A stretch of 64,000 nucleotides of DNA, from contig JAJKFH010001480.1 of the NCBI GenBank assembly GCA_023333565.1, positions 434,001-498,000 of the forward strand, in the 5' to 3' direction. Within the stretch, counting starts at the first letter, position 1, and every line of letters begins with the position of its first letter. The notes beneath the pieces are model-generated. The model saw only the letters and a program-made list of their open reading frames with translations. It did no database searches and had not been told where the DNA came from. The DNA comes from Puffinus mauretanicus (taxonomy: Eukaryota > Chordata > Aves > Procellariiformes > Procellariidae). The translations under genes and the position numbers were made by a program. Shown here piece by piece: positions 27,458 through 39,330 of the stretch.

Positions 27458-28626
27458 GACATCATTTACCTGGACTTGTGCAAAGCATTTGACACTCTCC
27501 CACACGACATCCTTGTCTCTAACTTGGAGAGACATGGATTTGACGGATGGACCATTTGGTGGATAAGGAATTGGCTGGATGGTCGCACTCAAAGAGTTGC
27601 GGTCAACAGCTCGATGTCCAAGCGGAGACTAGTGACAAGTGGCGTTCCTCAGGGGTTGGTACTGGGACCTGCGCTGTTTGACATCTTTGTCGGCAACATG
27701 GACAGCGGGATTGAGTGCATTCTCAGCAAGTTTGCCGACGACACCAAGCTGTGTGGTGCAGTCAACATGCTGGAGGGAAGGGATGCCATCCAGAGGGACC
27801 TTGACAGGCTTGAGAGGTGGGCCCGTGTGAACCTCATGAGGTTCAACAAGGCCAAGTGCAAGGTCCTGCACATGGGTCAGGGCAATCCCAAGCACAAATA
27901 CAGGCTGGGCAGAGAATGGATTGAGAGCAGCCCTGAGGAGAAGGACTTGGCGGTGTTGCTTGATGAGAAGCCCAACATGACCCGGCAAAATGTGTGCTTG
28001 CAGCCCAGGAGGCCAACCGTATCCTGGGCTGCATCAAAAGAAGCGTGACCAGCAGGTCGAGGGAGGGGATTCTGCCCCTCTGCTCCACTCTGGTGAGATC
28101 CCACCTGGAGTACTGTGTTCAGCTCTGGGGCCCCCAACATAAGAAGGACATGGACCTGCTGGAGCAAGTTCAGAGGAGGGCCACGAAGATGATCAGAATG
28201 CTGGAGCACCTCTCCTATGAAGACAGGCTGAGAGAGTTGGGGTTGTTCAGCCTGGAGAAGAGAAGGCTCCAGGGAGACCTTATAGCAGCCTTCCAGTACC
28301 TGAAGGGGGCCTACAAGAAAGCTGGAGAGGGACTTTTTACAAGGGCATGTAGTGATAGGACAAGGGGTAACAGCTTTAAACTGAAAGAGGGTAGATTTAG
28401 ATTAGATATAAGGAAGAAATTCTTCACTATGAGGTTGGTACTTCACTGGTACAGGTTGCCCAGAGAAGCTGTGGATGCCCCATCCCTGGAAGTGTTCAAG
28501 CCCGGGTTGGATGGGGCTTTGAGCAACCTGGTCTAGTGGAAGGTGTCCATGTGGCAGGGGGGTTGGAACTAGATGATCATGATCTTTAAGTTCCCTTCCA
28601 ACCCAAACCATTCTATGACTCTATGA
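27458..28626 (+). mobile_element. CR1 LINE, 5'-truncated copy with reverse transcriptase
   Basis: This is the 3' half of a CR1 non-LTR retroposon. From about 27458 it encodes the middle and end of the reverse transcriptase: [14 protein letters not shown] near 27464, [16 protein letters not shown] near 27635 and the catalytic FADDTKL at 27731. The conserved C-terminal region follows, with LEYCVQLWGPQHKKDMDLLE, LRELGLFSLEKRRLQGDLIA and RLDIRKKFFTMR. The 3' UTR starts after the stop near 28536 and contains ggttggaactagatgat and the hallmark direct octamers (ttctatgactctatga) at the end. The endonuclease and the first RT motifs are missing, as expected from 5' truncation on insertion. The frame is broken once and otherwise free of stops, so the copy is moderately young. 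It is higher in G+C than the surrounding DNA. Confidence 0.97.
27476..28536 (+). pseudogene. CR1 reverse transcriptase fragment with one frameshift
   Basis: Two overlapping open frames, 27476-28048 and 27994-28536, together encode the RT core and C-terminal domain of CR1 ORF2. The join lies near 27985-27990, where the sequence reads cccggcaaaatgtg; the family pattern implies two extra bases there, shifting the frame. After that point the first frame degenerates into unrelated residues while the second begins [15 protein letters not shown], the expected continuation. The YXDD-like motif is FADD at about codons 86-89 of the first frame. Without the N-terminal endonuclease and palm start the product cannot act. 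Confidence is high from several diagnostic motifs in order. Confidence 0.95.
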
Positions 28627-31600
28627 AATGGTCTAAAGGTTAAAAGTGACTAATGGTTCCTGCAGTACTAACTTCTATATGGTTTGCAGATTTTTCATAG
28701 AGATTGATTTTCAGAAGCTTCACAGCACATGAAGAAAATTAAACTAATTTAAATGTTTCCAAAGTTGGACACCTTAAAGATAATATGTCCAAAATCATTT
28801 TCAGCTTGGTCAACTATAGGAATATGTCTTAGCTTGGGGCTCATCACTGGGGTTATCTAGTTGAATCAAAATTATCTATATACTGCCAAGATTCTAACCT
28901 GCTTTGTCTAATCCTGACTGCAAACTATTGCTTTCTACGTAAAACTAACTATTCAGTCATTTGGTAATGGCACAACTTATGTCTATTTGTAACATTATGG
29001 AAAAGAAATTCTGTGGGAACTTCAGGACAGTAATGTTTGGGTGGAAGGGGACAATGTGGTGGAATATTCACTCTGTGTATTAAGACTGCATCCTAAGCCA
29101 TATAAATGAGACTGTTAGTACATTTGTAGGTATTATAATCAGAACACGGGAATCTTGGGAGTGATCTGTTGCTTCTTTTTAACTTACTACAGAGTTGAAC
29201 TATGGAAATTACTGAGAAAAAAATTTTTGATTTAGAAACAAATATATATTTAGATCATAATTTCTGCATTAAAAATAATGGAGATACTTCATTTAATGCT
29301 GTTTTTCATCAAATGTGCTATATATCTGTTCAGTAAAATGTTATTTAGTCACTTGTTTCTAAAATTTGAAACACAAAAATTGACATGGTCAAAATGCATT
29401 TATATTTTACCACCAAAAGTCCACTGATTTTCAATGATATCTATTTAGCATTTCATTACAAAAAAATAGTCATGTTACATGAATCATTTACATCACCAAA
29501 GCGGCAGTGAGAGCAATATAATTCAATTATAAAACCTGGAAACAGTTTAAACACCATTTGAAAGTAAACAGTTACAGTCCCTTATGCCCATGTCTGGGAA
29601 GCGTCCAAATGGAAGTTAAAGATCCCATGGCATTTTTTCAAAATGAGTAGGAGCTATCCAAATATGTTGGCCAACATATATTTTCTCAATTAAAAACAGA
29701 TTTCAATATCCAAAGCTATGTGTCAGCAACTGCTGGGAGCCTATGCCTGTCACATTTCCAAAACTCTCTGCACCATCAGTAAGTATCTAGTCACTTTGCT
29801 GAATAATGCTTTTCCAGATGCCACAAGTGGAAAAGGTGAATGCATTTTCATAAATATATGAAGCACAGATACATTATCCTATACTGTTATGGAAATAGAA
29901 GTTATCATTTGAATCCACATTTAGATTTTTTTTTCATACCGTAAGTGTTAAATATGACTTTGGTAGCCATATGAAACACCAGATTGTAAAGTGAACAGAA
30001 ATCCTATGGAACACACATGCATACACACAAAATAAAGGTAGCAGAAATAATCTCATATCTGCTGTTCCCTTTTACACATTTAAAGAGTTAAAAGTTTTTT
30101 GTTGTTGTGTTTGTTTTTTTTTTTAAAAAAAAGGCTTTTTTAACCACTCTTTTTTTTTCAGTTACTTCTACAGAATTTTCTAGGTTATGCGCTGTTTAAA
30201 GAGAAGGTGGGGAGATTTCCTTTATGCACTTTAAAGCCTGCATACCCCATATTACCCACCACTCAAGAGCTCAAATCTTCAGTTGCTAATACTGAAGGAC
30301 AAACTCCTATCCCAAGAACTACAAGATCAACTACATTATCTATAGGCAGAACACTGTTATCCTGAGTTAAAAGAAAAGAGAAAGTCAGGCAATGAGTTTC
30401 TAAAGAAAAAGATATAAACCTAGAGGAGAATCAGGTTTTCCAACTCCCTCACTCAACAGATTTCCTAGTGTAATGTCTTAGGTTTCTGCTATTTGGAGTT
30501 GAGTCCCCATCTTCATTGTCCAAGTTTTGTTCTTATTTTGCCATATTACCAAACTCCTAAGTGATACTATTAAGAAAAGGAAATTGGAAAAAGGCAAAAG
30601 CACTTCTTTGGCTAAAGATATTACTTTGTTGAGTTCCACAGTGCAGCTGAACAGTACAGCTCAAAGTCAGTCAGGCTTGAAAGAAAAATCTTTTCAGGGA
30701 ACTTAACTACACAGGCTGACTTCCTAACAACTGATAGGACAGAGTGTAGCTTTTTTCTTTTTTTTTTAATATCAATTTTTCAAGTACCATTTTACAAAAC
30801 TCAGAATCCTGTTTAGTCACAATTTCAGAATTCTAAGGTACATGTATTGCTGAAGGATTTATGGCATATTGAGAAAACTGAATACAACGTAAGCAGAGAG
30901 ATGAAAACACCTCTTCCCCCAAGAGGATTTGCAGAATTACTTGATGGAAAGTTGAACAAGCTGCCTTATTCCTGCATTGCATAATTACCTTTCTATAACC
31001 AGAAGTTACTGCCAGTTGCCAGTTACGCAACCCACTGGAAATAATGTTAATCTAATTAGCATAGCATAGTATGTCCCTCCCTGATGCTACTCCCATGGAC
31101 ATGAAATTTATAATTGGAGCCAGTAGAGTAACAGACTGTGCTTGAGGACAAGTTTACTTCTCCCTTCGAAAAAGTAATAAGTGCTGGATCTTTGTAAGAC
31201 AGTAGATACAGAGGTGATTTAGGTCTATATAATATTTGATACTTAACCTGGCTGTAGTGCACAACATATTGAGCTATAAGGGTAATGGAGGAGGATGGAG
31301 CACATACAAGCTGGTAAATGTACAAAATTAAATGCATTTAAAAAGAGGCTTTAACTTTTTCAGATAGGTATTAACTAACCTGCATTTACCACTGTTACCA
31401 ACTTGCTCTTTCCCACACCATCCACCCACCCTGAACTGTTCGTCAGTACCACCACCTGCTGCCCCCACTTGAACTTCTGATAAAATTAAAAGATGTCAGA
31501 CATTTTGTTTACTACAATCAACTAATTTCAAAATCATAAGAGAGAGAGAAAGGGAGGGAGAAATTGCATTACCACAAAATATTTCTGCCTACAAGTTCTG

Positions 31601-33360
31601 TAACTCAGAAAACTTCTAAATTTAGCCTCGCAGTTCAGGCAGTTGAACTGCTATTTTTAATCCAATTCTAAAAATGTATACTTATCTGAATTTAAATTCA
31701 CTCTACTCCAACATAAGACTACATGAATACTGTGTTTTCAGTAACTTATACTATTAGCATTCATAGCTTTCCAAGGCAAAATATGAGAATAAGCCAGATT
31801 TTAAAAGCAATTAAGAGGATATAAATGCTGTGCGCTGCAAGAGCACAGTTCTCAAAAGACCAGAGTCCTGGCAACTATCATAATCCTTTTGAAATTGTTC
31901 ATATTAAGATTAAAGATCACTTTGTTCCTCTATTCCCACAACTAGTTGGTATGGTAAAAAGATCAGTCCCCTAGTTTTATATGTAACATCTTTAACATTT
32001 GCTCTCCTTTCTGTGCATGTGATTAAATGTAACATTTTGAAATCCCAAAGTTCTGAGAAAAACATAAATCCTTGTCCACAGCTGCTGTTTGACTCTGGAA
32101 ACACATGCATTTTCTTTTCAAGCATCTACCATCAAAAAATCCCAAAGGACTTGAACTGGAGAACACCTGCATCTCTTCATTTAGTTCCAATAACAGAGTC
32201 TAAACTTCAAAATTACAAAAATAGATGCTATGTTCAGCTGCAGTTACATTCTGCCCCTAATTCCCGTGAACAAAAATGCTAAGAGCATGAAATCATTCAG
32301 GCAAGCTCTGTCATCGAGAGGATAAGATTTTTTGCACCAGAAGCCCAGTGGGAACTTGATAGAAAACTGGCAACAATTACAGATAAAGTACATAGTGAAA
32401 TCCTCAGGGAGAGAAAAGGAAATGTAATAAGATAGATGGGTATAATTTTTACACATTTATGCCCAAACCACAAATGTGAATTGTCTTTAATTACTCCAAT
32501 ATCTTAAGTGTTTTTACTCATTCATTGTGTCAAATCTTTCCAAAATACTTCAAATTAGTTTATGAATTCTCTTTTACAAGGGTTTTTTTTTTTATTTCCT
32601 AGGAGAAGCACTCACTTAAATTAGAACTGAGAACTTAAAAATTATCATTGCTTTAAAATCCAGACTTTGCAGTATCCTCAGTCTAAGCAGTCAAAATTAA
32701 AAAAAAAAAAATGTCAATGACAGGCTTTTCTAATTGCAAGGAAGGGGGAGTTGGGGGCATATATAGGTGTGTATGCATAAAAACAAACATGTAAAATCTC
32801 TCAACTCCTTTCAAGTAAGTTCTAACAGATAAAAATCAGCTGGTTTATGATCGGGGAAAAAAAAATGTTCCTGCTAGCACAACATTTATGGCACTTTTTT
32901 CATGTTTGAAGATATGATCTCTTCAGTCTTAAAAATATTTTCACCTCACAAATTATTTTTTCCTTTGGGGGTGGAGCAGGGAGAGAGAATGGAGTAGTCT
33001 TATCTAAACTTACAAAATACTGACAGTGGAGAAAAAAAATCCAAAAATCTTTGGAAGTTTAAGAAAAATATCACTTAAATGAGAAATACAAACTTTTACA
33101 AGGTTGAATATTTGCTCTTCAGCCTTCATGCAGCTTTCACAAACTAGAGAAGCCTTCTCACTCTTACTTTACTGCACTGGGTGTATCAATTTACCACACA
33201 TGAGCATGATACTAATACAGGTACTTTTGTTTATTCCCTTATTTCACTGTTGCATTACTGAATATTTAAGCTAATCTCAAAGAAAACTTTATTAATTGTA
33301 TTTTTTATTTTAGTTCCTCTTGATTTATGTGTAATAAAGCTCTCCATACATCAGCTATGC
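28627..33360. other. Non-coding AT-rich stretch
   Basis: It contains T- and A-runs near 30110-30160 and no supported gene, RNA or transposon. Confidence 0.6.
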
Positions 33361-33680
33361 ACGCACTCCCAATTATTCAATATGGCAAACCAAAGCGCTT
33401 AATCAGCTCACCTCATCTATTCAACAGCTGCTCATAATTAAATACTAACACCAGCATTCATTTTGAAATCTCCCTATTTCTCTCAAAGGCCAGGTGAAAC
33501 AAACAAGGTCTGCAGCTTGCTCTGAGGGTTAATAAAGCCAGGGTTATTTCAGAGAAGCAGTAAGAAGACCTTCTCAAGCCCTGGGGTAATGGAATAATCT
33601 CCTCTCTTGTATTTATTTTATATGCTGCAGTTTACATAAAGACTGGGGAGCATATCCACTGATTTTTACAACTATGCACA
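33361..33680. promoter_or_regulatory. Possible conserved non-coding (enhancer-like) block
   Basis: This block has balanced, non-repetitive sequence dense in developmental-factor-like sites: E-boxes (cagctg, caggtg), homeobox cores (aattaaat, taataa) and motifs such as ggccaggtgaaacaaacaagg. Composition changes visibly against the flanking simple AT-rich DNA. No open frame with splice sites crosses it. Without alignment this is only a pattern-based suspicion. Confidence 0.2.
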
Positions 33681-34164
33681 GAGATACCTGGGGCAGCTTT
33701 TTATACAACAAAAGTATCCAAAATTAAAAGCACCATCATGCAAACTTGTATTAAAGACTAAACAAAATTGTATTTATATTCTTTGTCCCTAAATATTTCC
33801 TCTGCCATAGGTGGATCAGTTTTCCACTGTGCTAATGACACTTTGTGTACCAAACAGTAAAACATTCTTGCTAAGTAATCATCAGTATATGCACTTGTTA
33901 TACACAATACTTACTTTGCCTGTATATGCTATACATCACACACTTTAATGCTGCCCTTTTTGGAATTATATTTTAGAGTTTTTTCCTTTGCTGGTTATAC
34001 TCAATGCAGTATGCTACTACTAAAACCGTATTTTTTTTCCTCTTCCTCTCAGCAGCAACAAGTGAAATAGCAAGAAATAAAATACTAGTGTAAAATGCTT
34101 TATCACTCAAAATGTAAATACACCCTCAATCTTTGCAGGGCCATCTACAGACAAGCAGTAAAAG

Positions 34165-34282
34165 GAAGCTGCACAACTTCCTTTGGTCACTCTGGATCGT
34201 ATGATTCAAGTGGTACAAGACAGTAGACAGTTGCTGACTCGACAGGGAGAGGAGGAGGAAAGGTCCCTTACCTGTTCGCCAG
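34165..34282 (+). CDS. Candidate internal exon, charged helical peptide
   Basis: In this 118-bp plus-strand stretch, 39 codons are open before a donor (TCGCCAG then GTATGCAT). It includes LDRMIQVVQDSRQLLTRQGE and EEERSLTCSP: basic, acidic and leucine-rich, and likely helical. It has more G+C and CpG than its flanks. The in-frame stop TAA lies five bases before the chosen start, so the acceptor would have to be the AG at 34163-34164; a far better acceptor (ccctcaatctttgcag, ending at 34138) puts every frame into a stop before the donor. On the minus strand a perfect donor (GCGAACAG then GTAAGGGAC) sits at 34272 with an open, cysteine-containing frame above it, so the coding strand is uncertain. 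Phase 0 to 1. I do not recognise a family. Confidence 0.27.
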
Positions 34283-35277
34283 GTATGCATACACATATGT
34301 ATGCCATTTGCACAACGTCCTCCTTGGCATTTTATATCCAAACAACTGCTTTGATTTTAGACTAAGTTGTTTTCCATTCAACTTCACAGGTGCATAATGA
34401 ATTAATTTGTTACTCTTCCTTTGCTAATTTTTATATAAGCAAGGAATTTTTAAAAGTCACTTGCATAGGTAATGTATGGTATTCCAAGATTCTTCCAGAG
34501 TACCCAGAAATTCCCCTGCAATTGCTTCTCTTGGTTTTACACACAAAAAGATATTATATCATTCTGTTCTTAATGGAGGTGGCTAACTTGCAGATCTTTA
34601 GCTTTGTACAGCTCCAATGCACCCCCCTGCCCCATTGCACGGTGTGACCAGCAGCTCCACTGACATTGAGTTTGCAAAGTTTTCTGAATCCTTGTATACG
34701 GGAAGAAGTAAATTAAGTTTATCCAAGTGCTGGGTGACAACTTATCCAATCCCACCACGCTGGAACTGCTGTCCCCTTAGCTCTTTTGAGAAATCATGTG
34801 TGTATTTTGAGAGTATCAGCTATACAGCTATTTGTATATGTACTTTGTAGAGTTAGCAGACTTGGCCAGCCCTGGCCTTATCTCCAGCAATCTGATAACA
34901 CTGAACAATTCTAAATTATTTTTCTCATCTCTCCTGGGTAGCTTTTTTCATTCTTTCTACAAGCAGGTTGCACTACCCTCTTCACTCTTCTCCATAGTCC
35001 AAATTCCTGTTCCAGAACATCATATCTAACATTATTAGGATAAACTTTTCAAAGAGGACAACTTCAGTACTGCACAATCATCTCCAGTAGCACAGCTTTA
35101 AACAAGACTTTTATTCCCCTGAGGCATAAGTTGAATTTGCTGTCAATTATCCACTATACTTTTCTTAATCCCCAGAAGTGACTGCAACTGACAGCAAAAG
35201 CATTTTTATGCTCTCAAATCACGTCATGTTTTCTCTCCATGTAGTTTTCACAGTCGTAATGAAAAGGATAGCCATAC

Positions 35278-35348
35278 CTCCTGTACTAAATTGCCTCAGT
35301 TCCTTCAGCAAGTATTTGATAGCAAAGGCTTTAATTAACTCCCTCATC
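35278..35348 (-). CDS. Weak candidate exon, helix-forming peptide
   Basis: On the minus strand 23 codons are open before a good donor (AGGAG then GTATGG). The peptide RELIKAFAIKYLLKELRQFS looks like an amphipathic helix with alternating leucines and lysines. The acceptor (ttctaacaaag) is weak, with a better AG 12 bases upstream (attatctcag) from which every frame meets a stop. The start is phase 2 and the end phase 1, so it does not join directly to the exon ending at 37398, which leaves phase 1; a missing exon or a different acceptor would be needed. It sits about 2 kb downstream of that exon on the same strand. It could easily be a chance open stretch. Confidence 0.18.
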
Positions 35349-35399
35349 CTTTGTTAGAACCTGAGATAATTTAAACATTAATGTTTCCTAGTTTTATTA

Positions 35400-35447
35400 A
35401 AAAAAAACACAAAAAAACCCAAAAAAAACCCCCACACAAAACCCCCT
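35400..35447. repeat. A/C low-complexity tract
   Basis: Blocks of A7-A9 alternate with CCC to CCCCC (for example acccaaaaaaaaccccc). It resembles the tract at 2871-2920; such A/C tracts are common in bird genomes. Confidence 0.85.
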
Positions 35448-37397
35448 CATTTGCAGTACACTATTCTTCATGTTTACTGGGACCAAAGCTTTAACACATC
35501 AGTCAGCTTTTCCCTCTCATTTGTCATCAGTCACAGGTGCCACCTTACAGATCTAGAGAAGCAGAGCTACAGTCTGAGCATGCAGGTTAGCAACTACCAC
35601 AGAGTATACAGACTCAATACAACCGTTCTGAGGCACTGGGGGGGCGGGTGAAGTGTCCAGTAAATTTTCAGTTCTAAAATCTTAGCATTTTAAATGTATC
35701 CCCATTCATTTACAAAACAGGTATCACAGACACTTGTCTGTTACAAAACAATTTTCCACTTTTCAAAGTCCCTGCATGTGAGTCTGGCTAGCACCTCATT
35801 TGTCGGTGCCTTAATTCTCGTAGGCATCTCCTGTCACAACCTATCAAGTACTCTCTACTATCTAATTGGACTATCCATAATACTGATGAGCTAAAAAAGC
35901 ATGTGATCACTGTCACCTATAATAAAAGCAATAATTCTATAGTATAGGTAAGTACGCACAGCTCCTTTCAAATGTAATTACTATTCTAAGACAAAAATCA
36001 GAAAATTAAACTAAATAATCTAAAATAATCAGAAAATTTTGAGGAAAAGATCCTCAAAAAAGGCAAAAAATGCAATAATCAATAATAGCAATAAATATTA
36101 TTATTATAAACATTTAAAAGCTACTTAAGTGAGACAACAGGTGCAACAGATTTTCACTTTTTTCAAAAAACGGATCTGAATAATTCAGAGACTGTTGAAT
36201 CATTAATTGCTTTTTGGCAATGTTTAGGGGCAGGAACTTACGATAATTGTTATAAAAACACTGCCGTAAACATTTCCAACATGATGCTCTCCAAGAAACA
36301 TACAAGTTCAGTTACTGAAAAAATAACCTACAACTGCTGGAGTGCACAGTGCTTGCAAATATTTACTTTGCATAATGTTGCTTACATATGCACATAAAAA
36401 TTACCAAGATGGTAATAAGGTCACGGTTACTTTTCAGACTAATGACATTCAACAACCATTACACATGAAAAAAATTAGAGGAAAAAAAGCACACTTTTCA
36501 GTTTACTTTTGTGTTTCATAATATTGGGGTCAGCTAATTCTTTTCCTTTCCTTAAACTAGACGCTTTTTGGGTTTGTTTTTTTTCCCCTATTTGATTCCA
36601 CTCTTGGCATGGCAACAGGATAAACTTTTAAAAACACAAAAGCATGATTTTTAAAATGCACCATATTGACAGCAAAACATAGATCCATGGGTATTTCACA
36701 AACTATTTTATAGTTATTTTAAACTAGATACATTTCAAAATTGTCAATGTTGCTTAAACAGACCAATGTTTTGTTTAAAGCCCACAGAAACCATAAGAAT
36801 GTCAGGTAAGAGTACTTATGCCCACAAAGTCAACAACACCCTTAAATTTATCCATGTAACTCTCTGGAAATATTAACTTGTTTCTCATTTAAATCCACCA
36901 CAACACTGAGTTTGATGATGTCACATGTGTGCTCTCTAGCATTTTAAAAATCACCTTTTATTATTAACAAATTTTATGATAAACAAATTCTTAATTTAAT
37001 TACAAATTATGCTGCAAATTTATATGAACCATTTTTAATTCAGTATGTCAATTTCTGTACAAGAAGCTCAACCCAATAGATAAAAGGAAGAAAGACTAAA
37101 ACTAATATTTTCAACATGGATCCTGCCCCCAAGAAAAAGTTTACAAAAGGTTCTCTATAAATAATTTAAAAGGCAACCAAAGTCAATAAAGCATTCCTTA
37201 TTGAAGAAGACATACATCAAAATGCTGCTTTTAGTTTATGTGTCTCACAGTGAGCTAAAGTGAAGTTATAATGTGTGCAGTACGTGAAAAAGACACCTTG
37301 GCATTTGGCACATTTTATATCAAGCCCTTCTTTTGAAAATTACATTGGATAGGAAAAATGTAGTGCGATACCAGCTTAACAAGAGTTTTGCACTTAC

Positions 37398-37604
37398 CAG
37401 AATTATGGCAGTAGTCCATATACTGTGGAATTTGGATTGTAAAGGCTACCAAATCTGGAGCTAGGAGAGATTCTGGCTTTCTACTCTCTTTGAGCCATTT
37501 ACTGCTGTGTAAGTCTCTGGTGTCAGAAGGGCCTTGAATTAAAGGAATCAGCTTCTCTTTTCCACCATTACCTAAGATAAAGATTGGACTCTTTACAGCT
37601 TTTA
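37398..37604 (-). CDS. Candidate internal coding exon (downstream member of an exon pair)
   Basis: I do not recognise the protein. On the minus strand the exon begins after an acceptor ending tatcttgttacag and stops at a consensus donor (AATTCTG then GTAAGTGC). It is 207 bp, phase 1 at both ends, with 68 full codons and no stop. The frame reads through segments such as SPIFILGNGGKEKLIPLIQG and LLAPDLVAFTIQIPQYMDYC, a mix of hydrophobic strands and charged loops typical of a folded domain. The first split codon is completed by the final G of the exon at 38432-38566, giving valine, so the pair splices in frame. A second possible acceptor lies 15 codons further in (tttatcttag), so the 5' edge is uncertain. 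The open frame continues about 40 codons upstream of the chosen acceptor, so an unspliced reading cannot be excluded. The opposite strand has stops in all frames here, which supports the minus-strand reading. Confidence 0.5.
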
Positions 37605-38431
37605 CTGTAACAAGATAAATTTTCAACAAATAAACATTCACTAGTCCAAAGAGAACAGCTATTAACATTGCAAGTACAGAATTAAAAGAGGAAATAGAAA
37701 GAGCAATCTCATATAAACTGTTAAACAACTTCCTTAACGTTATCTTGTAAATGTCTTTACATCCAGGAGGATTTCAAATACAGTAATCAATTCTCTTTAA
37801 AATAGTAATTTCCATCCCAACTTTATAAAATAATATCTTTAAAAATCACCATGAACTCAATTTAGAGTTAAATACACTACATTTTTAACGTTCTTGATGT
37901 TAGCTGCCTTTATATATGAAGAGATCATAGACATTGATTGGAAAAGTTTCTGCATGCTCTTCAAGAAAGATTCTATTAAAGAAATTTAAAAACTATTTAT
38001 CACAGAGCCCTCAAGGCTTCACAAGCAAAATAAAAAATTGTAGCATTAATGGAAAATGAGACATTAAACAATAAATGGAATACATCAAAATTATGCTACA
38101 AATAAAACAAAATGCAAATATTCCGTGTAATATGAAAATGCAGAGTTATTCCAGTTTCTTCAGTTGTTTTTAGATTAATATTTGTCTCAGCATAAAAAAC
38201 CAACATCTTTATTTTTTTATTCAGTGTAAAAATTGACTATACTGAGGCCAGACTGGATCATCCTGGCACACTTAACAATAATAATAAAAAACCCCAAAAC
38301 AGAATACAAAAAAACCTCTCTGATTCATAGGAACAATGAGTAAATTCTTGTTTCAGTAACTCTCCTTGTAAAAAGCAAGGCCAATTCTCCTATACAGGCA
38401 ATAAAGTTTTACATGGTCCAGCTGCACATAC

Positions 38432-38566
38432 CTGGGGCTTTGGCACAAATTTTTATTGATCCCACGGTCCCAGAGGCACATTTGACCAACGATGTGCCGC
38501 AGTACTTCAATTCAACATTCTGGATTGAGCCCTCAAGAGTTGGCAGGGGATTCTTAGATTTCACAC
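38432..38566 (-). CDS. Candidate internal coding exon (upstream member of an exon pair)
   Basis: I do not recognise the protein. On the minus strand, a pyrimidine-rich acceptor (cttttattag) precedes the exon and a consensus donor (CCCCAG then GTATGTG) follows it. The 135 bp between are open in one frame, with two bases before the first full codon and one after the last, so both boundaries are phase 1. The 44 full codons include the segment NVELKYCGTSLVKCASGTVG and then SIKICAKAP: three cysteines, several lysines and no low complexity. The exon is richer in G+C than its surroundings and contains CpG, as coding sequence often is. It joins in phase to the exon at 37398-37604 across an intron of about 0.8 kb. 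Symmetric phase-1 exons are common in extracellular modules, which fits the cysteines, but that is inference. The plus strand is also open here up to 38595, without a matching pair of splice sites. The absence of a recognised homologue is the main weakness. Confidence 0.5.
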
Positions 38567-39000
38567 CTAATAAAAGAAAACTGCAAATGTACTAGCCTGT
38601 TGAATTTAAATATTTTTATATTCCTTCACCAAGGCATTTAAACTTAATTATACTTTAATTATCTACCTTAGATGTTCTTACAGCATTTTTGTTGTGATTC
38701 ACAGTTTTTAAATGGAAGTGAGAGAATGCTGTATGTGGTCGTTTTAATACAAACAGTTATGCATAAAATATATATAGATACTGTGAGGAAAACACACAAG
38801 GCCACTTAAAAATTGGAATAATAAATAAGTATATATACACATACATACACTTTTGTTTTCATTGTATAAGTGTCACCTCAACTATTCTCTTTCATGTTTT
38901 TATTATGACCCTTTCATTTCAGGATCTTAAGATGACTGTTCTCAGCTTACTTTTAGACAACAACATTTTACTCAGTAGCAATGTAAAGCATTAAATCCAT

Positions 39001-39330
39001 GCAGCTGAACGGCACAGACCGCCAATGGCACACTTGACATTTTTCAACGGAAACTGGAGTTCAAACCTTGCCTTAGGCCACAAGTGGAAGTAAGTTTTGG
39101 TGGTCTTTCCTCAGCCCCCATTTGTGCACACCAGAAAACTACCGCACCGGTTGGAAGAAATCGGTGCTATTGGTAGTCACTTCTGAAGAGCTGCCTAGAA
39201 CCGCGGCAGCAGCAGCAGGGCATCTTACAAGTCAGGACTGAGATATGTTGGCAGAGCTTGAGGGCAGCCCCCAAAACAGCCCCAGAGCATGGGTGGAGGA
39301 AGCCAGCCCTCCTATTCTGTACAGCGCTGC
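39001..39330. promoter_or_regulatory. CpG-enriched GC-rich island
   Basis: Against very CpG-poor AT-rich flanks this stretch contains around ten CpG, including accgcaccgg, atcgg and accgcggcagcagcagcag, plus gc-rich segments such as ccccaaaacagccccagagc. Possible explanations are a minor promoter or enhancer, a conserved element, or a diverged repeat of a family I do not recognise. It lies about 0.4 kb from the start of the minus-strand exon at 38432-38566, within its putative upstream intron. Confidence 0.3.
39025..39089 (+). CDS. Possible first coding exon in a CpG-enriched island
   Basis: The plus strand carries ATG in a near-ideal initiation context (accgccaATGg) at 39025. It is followed by 21 open codons (MAHLTFFNGNWSSNLALGHK, then W) and a strong donor (GTGGAA then GTAAGTTTTGG). 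An in-frame stop lies about 35 bases upstream of the ATG. The segment is the left end of a roughly 330-bp stretch with many more CpG dinucleotides than the rest of the window. I see no TATA box or recognised protein. The island may be an old CpG-rich repeat instead, and the short peptide is weak evidence. Confidence 0.15.

Noticed and set aside
27629..28209. Several minus-strand open frames of 70-119 codons
   Set aside because: They are shadows of the CR1 reverse-transcriptase frame on the plus strand.
38413..38595. Plus-strand open frame of 60 codons across the 38.4 kb exon
   Set aside because: It starts at a non-ATG codon, has no donor, and is best explained as the shadow of the minus-strand exon, which has both splice sites.
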